From Microthrixaceae bacterium (GTDB lineage Bacteria; Actinomycetota; Acidimicrobiia; Acidimicrobiales; Acidimicrobilacustridaceae): a stretch of 51,618 nucleotides of DNA. The DNA lies in contig CANFQA010000018.1 in NCBI GenBank assembly GCA_947449015.1, positions 1 through 51,618 on the forward strand, given 5' to 3'. Both the position numbers and the translations under genes were made by a program. Below the pieces are notes generated by a model. That model ran no database searches and had not been told where the DNA came from. It was given only the letters and a program-made list of their open reading frames with translations. The stretch's first letter is position 1. Each line of letters starts with the position of its first letter. This document shows, one piece after another, positions 1 through 6,870 of the stretch.

Positions 1-309
1 ATCAACAGACGCATCGGCACCGACCACCGCTCCCGAACCGGTCTGCGCACCCCATCGAGTGAAACTCCCCCCGAGAAAGGTGGTTCCGGACGCAGGGTCC
101 GTGGTGAGTGCCGTGACCGATCCGTTCGGACCATCAACGATGACTGGGGCAGCCGACGGATCGGCGCTCGCTGCCTCAGCGGGAACAAGCACGAAAAGCG
201 CCGCCACGAGTGCGAGCGCAGTCGCAGCAGCGACCATCCGAGTGAACCGCCGACCGAGCGACATCCGCGAATCCGGTTCAACTGCGAGGGAACGAAAAGA
301 GTTAGACAC
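1..309 (-). CDS. Secreted repeat-type protein, N-terminal part (runs off the left edge)
   Basis: The frame is open from the window edge to a GTG at 309 preceded by GGAG six bases upstream; an internal ATG at 264 has no comparable ribosome site. The first visible residues include basic FRS and RRFTR stretches, then a hydrophobic segment (VAAATALALVAALFVLVP) ending in AEAASA. This is a signal peptide with a likely AxA cleavage site. The mature part reads like the start of a beta-propeller or 'delta-60 repeat' protein (GPNGSVTALTTDPASG, then FLGGSFTRWG). Only about 100 residues are visible, so the family is inferred. The product is probably exported or cell-wall associated. No downstream gene is visible in this window. 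Confidence 0.7.
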   Translation of the reverse strand, partial: MSNSFRSLAVEPDSRMSLGRRFTRMVAAATALALVAALFVLVPAEAASADPSAAPVIVDGPNGSVTALTTDPASGTTFLGGSFTRWGAQTGSGAVVGADASVD

Positions 310-345
310 GTGAGACTCCAAGGGGTTGGATCCAAGACGCCGAAG

Positions 346-361
346 GGCCCGTCTGCGGGCC
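346..361. other. Small perfect hairpin in the upstream region of the secreted protein gene
   Basis: GGCCCG, TCTG loop, CGGGCC forms a perfect 6-bp stem. No T-run follows on either strand, so it is not a convincing terminator. It would lie in the 5' leader or promoter region of the minus-strand secreted-protein gene. Confidence 0.3.
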
Positions 362-382
362 AAGATGCTTGCGAAGATCTTC

Positions 383-721
383 ATGAAATGATTGTTTCGC
401 TAGCATAATCCGAACGCGGTAGGGGCAGCCTTGTGCTTCAATCGCTTGAAGCGCCACAAAAAAGCGCAAGCCAACGGCGACGCTGAGCCATGGCTCAACG
501 AGTACGGCAGCGACTAGGTGCCGGGACAACTCGAGGCCCTGCTCGCTCGCATCACTGAAATGGCAGAAAGATCCGCTGGAACTTCGGCCACCTCAAACCA
601 CAGGTCGCCAGTCGCCGAGTCCTCGCCGGGAACGTCTCTGGTCAGCCGCGGAAGGGTCGCAGTCCGCCAGCGGGCACCGAGCCCATACGACCAGCTTGGA
701 AGTCTTCGAACGCAGCGATGA
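383..721 (+). pseudogene. Possible degraded coding remnant with an in-frame stop
   Basis: This stretch fills the only gene-free gap over 300 bases (310-641) and runs into the pirin 3' end. One plus-strand frame stays open from 383, is broken by a TAG at 515-517, and continues open to 721. The first half reads like real protein (CFNRLKRHKKAQANG, then AEPWLNEYGSD) and the second begins VPGQLEALLARITEMAERS. No start codon or ribosome site is convincing, and the part beyond 642 overlaps the pirin gene antisense. It could be the tail of a decayed gene, for example of a mobile element, but no family is recognised and chance is possible. Confidence 0.2.
435..452. promoter_or_regulatory. Inverted repeat GCTTCAA-N4-TTGAAGC
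   Basis: This is a perfect 7-bp inverted repeat with a 4-base spacer, about 125 bp upstream of the minus-strand secreted-protein start. It could be an operator or simply a hairpin within the decayed region. The only support is its symmetry. Confidence 0.25.
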
Positions 722-1589
722 GTTCCTCACGGGTGTTCATCACGAACGGACCTTGGTTCACCACGGGCTCGCCAATTGGTTCGCCACCGAGGAAGACAAC
801 TTCGAGGGTTGAATCTGGCGAGGCCTGCAGGACCACAGTGTCGCCGGCCCCGAAGACCGCAAGGCGACCCTGGCCAAATGGTGCCGACTCAACACCGACA
901 GAACCCACACCTTCAAGCCCATAGGCAAGCGCGTTGAACTGTGCATTCCAGGGCAACTCCACGCGTGCACCCGGTGCGACAGTGACATGCGCAATAGTGA
1001 TCGGCGTATGGGTTGAGCCAGGTCCCTTGTGGCCATCGATCTCGCCGGCGATCACGCGTATGAGTGCGCCATCATCGCTGGAGGCGAGCAGCGCAACATC
1101 CTCGGCCTCGAGGTTCTGATACGCGGGTGAGAGCATTTTCGAACGACTCGGCAGATTCACCCAGAGTTGGAAACCATGGAACAGTCCGCCGCTTCGAACG
1201 AGTTCCTCAGGTGGCGTCTCAATATGCAGAATGCCGCTACCTGCAGTCATCCATTGCGTTGCACCGTTTTCAATCACGCCACCTCCGCCATGAGAGTCCT
1301 GATGAAGGAAGGTGCCATCAATGATGTAGGTGACCGTCTCAAACCCGCGATGCGGGTGCCAATCAGTGCCCTTGGCCTGCATCGGTGGCCACACAATTGG
1401 CCCCATCTGATCCATCATGATGAACGGGTCAAGCTCCGCCATGGGCACACCTGCAAACGCGCGCCGCACTGGAAACCCTTCGCCTTCGAGGCCTTCGGGC
1501 GCGGTGGTGACTGCCCGAACAGGACGGGGTGCTCCGACAGCCGGCTCGAGGTGCGGAAGTGTCGTGGGATCTGCACTAATCGCCGGCAT
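642..1589 (-). CDS. Pirin family protein
   Basis: A 315-residue bicupin of the pirin family, normal in length. The metal-binding signature of the N-terminal cupin is visible: HPHRG (His78, His80) and, about 40 residues later, LHIE (His122, Glu124), matching the His/His/His/Glu iron site of characterised pirins. The N-terminal part carries the conserved FPVRRAF and LDPFIMMDQMGP segments. Bacterial pirins include quercetin 2,3-dioxygenases and metabolic regulators; which role applies here cannot be read from sequence. The gene stands alone, about 110 bp downstream of the DUF305 gene on the same strand. A purine-rich GGAACGGAG lies before the ATG. The family call is firm, the substrate unknown. 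Confidence 0.9.
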   Translation of the reverse strand: MPAISADPTTLPHLEPAVGAPRPVRAVTTAPEGLEGEGFPVRRAFAGVPMAELDPFIMMDQMGPIVWPPMQAKGTDWHPHRGFETVTYIIDGTFLHQDSHGGGGVIENGATQWMTAGSGILHIETPPEELVRSGGLFHGFQLWVNLPSRSKMLSPAYQNLEAEDVALLASSDDGALIRVIAGEIDGHKGPGSTHTPITIAHVTVAPGARVELPWNAQFNALAYGLEGVGSVGVESAPFGQGRLAVFGAGDTVVLQASPDSTLEVVFLGGEPIGEPVVNQGPFVMNTREELIAAFEDFQAGRMGSVPAGGLRPFRG

Positions 1590-1698
1590 GGTGGGCTCCG
1601 TTCCAAGGTTGATCGAAGGAGGCTCCCCCGGATCACTGCTGACTGAGGTTATTGCGAACGCAATGATTTCACACTTTGCATTACATCAGTGCGTCACA

Positions 1699-2418
1699 TC
1701 AGTGCGTCATTCCGGCCATACCAGGCATGTCACTATGCGCACTCGAATCCGCCCCAGTGCTTTCAGCTGCGGGCGGCGCTCCGAGACGCTCCTGAGCCAT
1801 TGCGTATTCCTGGACCTCAGCGGCCTGATTCGTGGCTATTCGCCCCGCCAGTTCGGTGACCCGTGGGTCGCTGGCACGTTCGGCTGCATACTGCGCCATA
1901 TGCAGTCCGCCGCTGTGGTGGGCCGACATCAGCGTGAGGAACAACAGATCGGATTCAGTGCCGCGGGCCGCATCGAGTTGCGCAAGCTCATCGGGTGTTG
2001 CCATTCCCGGCATCGACTGCAGCGCTGTCGGCATGTTCATCCACGCCATAACGGTTCTCTTCGGGTCGTACTCAGGACGCGAGGCGCCATGATCGTCGAG
2101 CATCACCGACATCGCTCCGAGTTCGGACCGCTGAAACAGCAGAACGTCCTGTGCGAATCCCCTGACTGTCAGATCCTGACCGTGAGCCATCTCCATGATT
2201 GCCATTTGCACGGCCTGATCGTGATGCTCGGACATGTCAGCCAGAAAGCCCGTGTCCACGGAACTTGTAGGAGTCTTCGATCCTCGCGCTCCGAGGAAGT
2301 AGCCCACAGCGCCGCCGAGAAATACCAGCGCAATGATCAGAGCAATCGGCCCGATGCCTAGACGACGCTTCGTCTTCGCAACTCCGACATGGTCAACGTT
2401 TTGTGCGAACGGCTCCAT
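1699..2418 (-). CDS. DUF305 family membrane-anchored protein
   Basis: A 239-residue protein with one N-terminal membrane segment (about residues 21-43, GIGPIALIIALVFLGGAVGYF) followed by an extracytoplasmic four-helix DUF305 domain (ferritin-like fold). The two family hallmarks are present: MSEHHDQAV near residue 63 and MSAHHSGGLHMAQ near residue 165, which provide paired histidines. The C-terminus is Met/His-rich (HSDMPGMAGMTH), suggesting copper or another soft metal as ligand, as often proposed for DUF305 proteins near copper-handling genes. No copper genes are visible here. It is divergent from the MOSC gene with only 47 bp between the starts. Confidence 0.85.
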   Translation of the reverse strand: MEPFAQNVDHVGVAKTKRRLGIGPIALIIALVFLGGAVGYFLGARGSKTPTSSVDTGFLADMSEHHDQAVQMAIMEMAHGQDLTVRGFAQDVLLFQRSELGAMSVMLDDHGASRPEYDPKRTVMAWMNMPTALQSMPGMATPDELAQLDAARGTESDLLFLTLMSAHHSGGLHMAQYAAERASDPRVTELAGRIATNQAAEVQEYAMAQERLGAPPAAESTGADSSAHSDMPGMAGMTH

Positions 2419-2465
2419 GACGAGACGCTAACTCTCGAGGTCTTGCATGTCATGGCTGGGAGACA

Positions 2466-3329
2466 GTGCCGTCTATGGAAACATTCTCACTCATGAGACT
2501 TGCGCAAATCTGGCGATATCCGGTGAAGTCAATGATCGGCGAACAGGTTTCTTCGATCGAGGTCGCCGAGCATGGTTTCGTCGGTGACCGTCATTGGGCG
2601 GTTCGTGACGAAGTGCGCGGCGGAATTCGTGGCGCCAAGAAGTTCGGCGGACTCATGCGCCTGCGGGCCGAAGCTGCTGCGAATGGTGAAACACACGTTC
2701 ACTTTCCTGATGGCACCAATCTCATCGCCGGCGATCCCTCACTCGACGCCCGACTCTCTCTCGAACTTGCACACGAGGTCACACTTCAGTCGCTACCGGC
2801 TGCCACAGACCTCGACCACTTCCGGCGCGGCGAACCCGACAGCGAAGATTTGCTGACCGAACTGCGGGCGATCTTCGGTCGCGAAGATGACGAACCACTT
2901 CCTGACCTGTCCGTGTTCCCCCCGGAGATCATGGAGTTCGAATCCCCCCCGGGGACCCACCACGATGCATTCCCGCTTCTGCTCATGACCACGACGGCGT
3001 TGCGGACCCTGTCGTCGGCCCTCCCGGATTCAGTCATCGACGTGCGTCGGTTCCGGCCGTCGATCGTGATCGATACCGAGGATCAACTCGGGAATCCCGA
3101 ATTCGACTGGGTGGGTCGAAACATTCGGATTGGTGAGGTTGAGTTGCGCATCGGCGCTGCCTGCCCCCGATGCGTCATGGTCGCCCGCGAGGTGTCTGCT
3201 GACATCCCCGCCGATCGGGCCGTACTGCGTCACATTGTTCGCCAACTCGACCAGAATCTTGGCGTGTACGCCACGGTGATTACCCCGGGCGTTCTCACTG
3301 AAGGAGACGCCGTCACCCTCGGTGGCTGA
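2466..3329 (+). CDS. MOSC domain-containing protein (MOSC_N plus MOSC)
   Basis: A 287-residue protein with the N-terminal MOSC beta-barrel (LAQIWRYPVKSM, GDRHWAV) and the C-terminal MOSC sulfur-carrier domain, including DVRRFRPSIVID and the Cys-bearing ACPRCVMV segment. MOSC proteins resemble the molybdenum-cofactor sulfurase C-terminus and mARC-type enzymes, which bind Mo cofactor through a conserved Cys. The start is uncertain. GTG at 2466 has GGGAG immediately upstream with short spacing, while the family N-terminus usually begins at the equivalent of ATG 2493 (MRLAQIWRYPVKSM). It stands alone but may serve the Mo-hydroxylase encoded at 6.9-9.5 kb. Specific substrate unknown. Confidence 0.88.
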   Translation: MPSMETFSLMRLAQIWRYPVKSMIGEQVSSIEVAEHGFVGDRHWAVRDEVRGGIRGAKKFGGLMRLRAEAAANGETHVHFPDGTNLIAGDPSLDARLSLELAHEVTLQSLPAATDLDHFRRGEPDSEDLLTELRAIFGREDDEPLPDLSVFPPEIMEFESPPGTHHDAFPLLLMTTTALRTLSSALPDSVIDVRRFRPSIVIDTEDQLGNPEFDWVGRNIRIGEVELRIGAACPRCVMVAREVSADIPADRAVLRHIVRQLDQNLGVYATVITPGVLTEGDAVTLGG

Positions 3330-3330
3330 A

Positions 3331-3400
3331 CGGCCTCACCGGTAGCCCACTGCGTCGAAGTAGGTGGCCTGAAACGGGCGCGCCTGCACCAGATGGGTTC
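3331..3400 (-). pseudogene. Possible C-terminal gene remnant
   Basis: On the minus strand a short frame beginning just after an in-frame TGA encodes THLVQARPFQATYFDAVGYR and then stops. It reads like an authentic enzyme C-terminus, but nothing upstream in this frame is open. It may be what is left of a deleted gene. Very short, so chance cannot be excluded. Confidence 0.15.
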
Positions 3401-3521
3401 GGTTTCAAATTGCAAAATACCGAAATCCTGCGATTGGCCGCCTCCCCCACGCTCGGTACCTTCACGGTCACCTGATCGCAGTACCCCGATCAGGGTCGCC
3501 ATTTCGAGGAACCGAGGTTTC

Positions 3522-4379
3522 ATGCCCCTGTCGCCCGCTGCCAGGCCAAACCACTCCAGACGAACCGTGTCAGTTTCCGTCAGAGTCACCAGCGCGATCT
3601 CGGTCATCACTGCGACTCTGGTCCTCCTTCTGGCGTCAGGTTCATTCGGCCAAGCAACTGCGGCGGCGGCCACAGTTGCGGCGACCAGACCTGGATCCAC
3701 ACTCCTGTCCGACGCCTTCGGGGCAAGCGATGGTCTGATCACGAACGAGTACGCATTCTGGAACCAGGGATCAGCCTCAGCCGTCAGAAGTTCCACCTGG
3801 GATATGACCTCTGGTTCATTGTTCGGTCGCGGTGGGGTGGCGTGGTCCGGAGTCCCCGATGACACTGATCCGAATGCCACATCCTCGAACGGCACAGACT
3901 CGGCAATTTTCCGACTGGTGACGAAACGGAAGGACTTCACCTCGGTCAACATCTCGTTCCGGCTGGTACATGACTCGTTCATCACAACAGCAACGACGCC
4001 AGCAGTTGCCTGGGATGGCGAGCACATATTCTTGCGCTATGTCGATGAGACCTCGCTCTATTACGCGAGTTTCGACCGGAGGGACGGCACCACTGCCATC
4101 AAGAAGAAGGTGACGGGCGGTAGCTCGAACGGCGGGACCTATTACACACTCGCTTCGGGGAGAAATTCTTTTACCCCCGGCAAATTCCACGATGTGCGTG
4201 CAACCGTGTTTGATACGTCCACGGGATCGGTCAGGATCCGACTTTGGGTTGACGGAACGCTCGTGCTCTCCGCAACCGATACAGGAATCGGCGGACCACC
4301 CATACGGTCCGGCGGCGTCGGGATCCGTGGCGACAACTCCGATTTCCGGTTCGATGACTTCTTGGTGACCGCTCGCTGA
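3522..4379 (+). CDS. Secreted beta-sandwich (concanavalin A-like) protein of unknown function
   Basis: The frame is open from 3393, but the best start is ATG 3522, which has GAGG five bases upstream and places a signal peptide at the N-terminus: a basic region (PNHSRRT), then a hydrophobic core (ISVITATLVLLLASGSFG), then ATAAAA. The mature part (about 240 residues) is Thr/Ser/Asp-rich with alternating beta-strand patterns such as FLRYVDETSLYYASFDRRDG and VRIRLWVDGTLVLSATDTG, ending in FRFDDFLVTAR. That ending is typical of LamG/concanavalin A-like carbohydrate-binding or 3-keto-disaccharide hydrolase-like folds. No catalytic motif is recognisable. Probably an extracellular binding protein. 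Confidence 0.7.
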   Translation: MPLSPAARPNHSRRTVSVSVRVTSAISVITATLVLLLASGSFGQATAAAATVAATRPGSTLLSDAFGASDGLITNEYAFWNQGSASAVRSSTWDMTSGSLFGRGGVAWSGVPDDTDPNATSSNGTDSAIFRLVTKRKDFTSVNISFRLVHDSFITTATTPAVAWDGEHIFLRYVDETSLYYASFDRRDGTTAIKKKVTGGSSNGGTYYTLASGRNSFTPGKFHDVRATVFDTSTGSVRIRLWVDGTLVLSATDTGIGGPPIRSGGVGIRGDNSDFRFDDFLVTAR

Positions 4380-4475
4380 CACCTGGCCGATGAACCTAGG
4401 CTCCCCACCCTTGCCGCCGTCCCGAATCGGCCGCCAGACAGGTGACGACCAGACAGGTGACGAGAGGAGTCGAAC

Positions 4476-5279
4476 ATGACGAGCACATCATCGGAACGTT
4501 TCGGTCTTGACGGAAAAGTGGCGATTATCACCGGTGCCGGCAAAGGCATCGGCGCAGCGATCGCCAGAGTGTTTGCTGCCGCAGGAGCCGATTGCGTGCT
4601 CACCGCACGCAGCGAGAGCGATCTCGAAGCTGTTGCGGCTGAGGTGAGCGACCTCGGTGCACGAGCGCTCGTCATCGCTGCCGATGTCAACGACCTCGAT
4701 GCTCTCGCTGAGATTGTGTCTCACACAGTTCGTGAGTTCGGCGGCATTGACATTGTTGTCAATAACGCCGGCGGCTCCATGTCACGGCCGTTCCTCGACA
4801 CAACCGTCGCCCAACTCGAGAAGTCGTTCCACTTCAACGTGTCGGCACCGTTTGAACTGGTGCGACTTGCGGTTCCCCACATGCTGGAGCGCGGGGGTGG
4901 CGTTGTTTGCAACATCGGTTCGGTTGCCGGTCGCAATGCCGTGCGCAACTCCCTGACCCATAGCCTCACAAAAGCAGCTCTCGAGCAACTCACGCGCCTT
5001 ATGGCGGTCGAACTTGCTCCCCGCATCAGGGTGAATGGCGTTCTGCCCGGAGCTGTAGAAACCGACTCGCTGCGCATGTATCTCTCCTCAATGGATCCAT
5101 CGATTCGCGATGCAATGCACGCCAACACCGCAATGCGGCGCAATGGATTGCCCGACGACATCGCCGATGCGGTGCTGTACCTCTGCTCCCCCGCTTCTTC
5201 GTGGGTCACCGGCCAGTGTCTTGCCGTCGACGGAATGGCCAACGGCGACCTCATCCCGAAAGTCACCACAGACCTCTAG
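4476..5279 (+). CDS. SDR family oxidoreductase with His at the catalytic Tyr position
   Basis: A 267-residue classical short-chain dehydrogenase/reductase. The Rossmann motif TGAGKGIG (residues 19-26), NNAG (96-99), catalytic-Ser segment NIGSVAG (Ser149) and C-terminal VNGVLPGAVETDS are all in place. The expected YxxxK is HSLTK: His162 (codon 4959-4961) occupies the Tyr position 13 residues after Ser149, and Lys166 is kept. The family normally uses Tyr as proton donor, so activity may be altered or absent. The start is a clear ATG with GAGAGGAG upstream. It ends about 60 bp from the convergent glyoxalase-like gene. Substrate unknown. Confidence 0.88.
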   Translation: MTSTSSERFGLDGKVAIITGAGKGIGAAIARVFAAAGADCVLTARSESDLEAVAAEVSDLGARALVIAADVNDLDALAEIVSHTVREFGGIDIVVNNAGGSMSRPFLDTTVAQLEKSFHFNVSAPFELVRLAVPHMLERGGGVVCNIGSVAGRNAVRNSLTHSLTKAALEQLTRLMAVELAPRIRVNGVLPGAVETDSLRMYLSSMDPSIRDAMHANTAMRRNGLPDDIADAVLYLCSPASSWVTGQCLAVDGMANGDLIPKVTTDL

Positions 5280-5337
5280 TCATCGCAACCAATCCACCAA
5301 GCTGCCGCTGGCCGGTGTCGATGACCGACCGGTGGGT

Positions 5338-5775
5338 TCAGCCGAACTTCATCAACTCAACGCGGACTCCGTCGGGATCAGCCATGAAGACAAGCTCGGT
5401 GGCCCATGCGCCTTCGCCGATTCGAGTGCGCGTGCCTTCGACAACTGCTCCCCCGTGCGCCACAAGATGATCGATGACGCCATCGAGGTCATCAACCGTC
5501 ACTGCGAAGTGCGTGAAACCCCGTTGGAGTCGAGTCTCTGAAGGCGAACCTATGGGGTCAGGAAACGTGTAATTGAGCAGCTCGAATTCGAACCCATCCT
5601 TCTTGAGGAACGTGGCGGTGAATTCGATCTCGCCGCCGATTTCGAGTGCATCGGACCATTCCGAACCGACTGCGGGGGTTGTAGTCGCCTCAAATCCGAG
5701 TCCGTCACGCCAGAATCGCAATGAGGCCTCGAGATCGCTGACGCAGATGCCGACGTGATGTGGTTCGATCCTCAA
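5338..5775 (-). CDS. VOC (glyoxalase/bleomycin resistance/dioxygenase) family protein
   Basis: From a TTG start at 5775, preceded by GGGAGG four bases upstream, this encodes 145 residues beginning MRIEPHHVGICVSDLEAS. That is a full single-subunit VOC protein with two beta-alpha-beta-beta-beta modules. Candidate metal ligands are the early His (HHVGICV), the second-module His (THFAVTVDD) and the terminal Glu (VRVELMKFG). A longer reading frame to 5868 would overlap the divergent neighbour and adds a non-homologous basic tail, so the shorter form is preferred. Members include methylmalonyl-CoA epimerase, glyoxalase I and ring-cleaving dioxygenases; this one most resembles lactoylglutathione-lyase-like proteins of unknown substrate. 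Confidence 0.85.
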   Translation of the reverse strand: MRIEPHHVGICVSDLEASLRFWRDGLGFEATTTPAVGSEWSDALEIGGEIEFTATFLKKDGFEFELLNYTFPDPIGSPSETRLQRGFTHFAVTVDDLDGVIDHLVAHGGAVVEGTRTRIGEGAWATELVFMADPDGVRVELMKFG

Positions 5776-5866
5776 GGTCCCTCCCGGGGTAGCGGCGATG
5801 CTGAAACGGTACCGGCGCAGAAGGCACCTTCTTGGCGCGAGGCCTCGGGATGGTAAGAAAAGGCCC

Positions 5867-6841
5867 ATGACGAATGAGGCGGATGCTGTCCAATCACCTG
5901 CGAAGCCAGATCAGGACTCTCCCGAGTCGGCCTCTGCGGTCGCGGGTCGGCGACGCTTTGGCCGCCGACTGATCATTGGGGCGCTCATCATCATCGTCCT
6001 CGCTCAAGTGGCGACCTTTGTTTCGCGCAGCCATACGGCATCGACTGGTTCCGAAGTTCACACCTACATCGGCGTGGCAAACGCTGACGGCGAGAACTAC
6101 ATCGAAGTCAATGCTCGGGTTCTCGAGGTTCAACCAGTGGCGGGGACTCAACAGGTTCGCCTGACCGTGATCCCCCACGGCTCATTCGCCAATCCCGATG
6201 GCTCGCTCAAGAAAACCATCAACCTTGATGCCGACGGCTATGTCGGAGGCAGTATCAACCTTTCCGGCGGAGAAATTCCGCCGCCGGTGCAGTTGGTCTT
6301 AGATCTCGATGGCGATCTCAGTCAGTACCCGTTCGACACCTACAGCAGTGCTCTTGAGGTTCGCCTCAGCCAAGTCATCAAAAACCCTGACGGCACCGGC
6401 ACTACCAAGTCCGAGGAACCAGTTCCTATGCGCCTCGCAGTGAGCGCCAAGCAGCATGACTGGGCTATTGGCTCCTCGCACGCAGATTCCTGGGAAGACG
6501 GCGCAATCAGCGTCTCGATCGGCGCCCAACGCGGCGGAGCCATGCGGGCATTCGCGCTTTTCGAATTGGTGGTGATGATTGCACTTGCATGTATTGCCGT
6601 CGCCATGACCTACACCACCCTTGTCACCGGCAAACCGCTGGAGTTCTCGATGTTCGTCTGGCTCGGCGCCATGCTTTTCGCGTTGCCCGCGGTGCGCAAC
6701 ACCATGCCTGGCGTGCCCGGAGTCGGAACGGTTCTCGACTACGTCGGATTCTTCTGGTGTCTCATCGCTGTGGCGACATGCCTCATCACCGCGGCCATCA
6801 CCTACATCCGCGCAACATTCAAGGCACACAGGCCGGTCTGA
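5867..6841 (+). CDS. DUF4436 family membrane protein
   Basis: A 324-residue protein beginning at ATG 5867 with AAAAGG just upstream. One N-terminal membrane segment follows a charged cytoplasmic tail (about residues 33-50, RLIIGALIIIVLAQVATFV). Next comes an extracytoplasmic domain of about 170 residues with the DUF4436 hallmark QYPFDTYSS, then three C-terminal membrane segments (FALFELVVMIALACIAVAM, FVWLGAMLFALPAV, FFWCLIAVATCLITAA). The family is common in mycobacteria and relatives; function is unknown. The gene is divergent from the VOC gene and convergent with the Mo-hydroxylase operon. A weak hairpin (CTGAAC/GTTCAG, 6844-6864) lies just past its stop. Confidence 0.85.
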   Translation: MTNEADAVQSPAKPDQDSPESASAVAGRRRFGRRLIIGALIIIVLAQVATFVSRSHTASTGSEVHTYIGVANADGENYIEVNARVLEVQPVAGTQQVRLTVIPHGSFANPDGSLKKTINLDADGYVGGSINLSGGEIPPPVQLVLDLDGDLSQYPFDTYSSALEVRLSQVIKNPDGTGTTKSEEPVPMRLAVSAKQHDWAIGSSHADSWEDGAISVSIGAQRGGAMRAFALFELVVMIALACIAVAMTYTTLVTGKPLEFSMFVWLGAMLFALPAVRNTMPGVPGVGTVLDYVGFFWCLIAVATCLITAAITYIRATFKAHRPV

Positions 6842-6870
6842 AACTGAACTTCGCAATCGTTCAGCTGTGA

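Noticed and set aside
3230-4027. Long minus-strand open frame opposite the MOSC 3' end and the secreted beta-sandwich gene
   Set aside because: The plus-strand frame has a signal peptide, ribosome site and beta-strand pattern; the minus translation has no recognisable domain.
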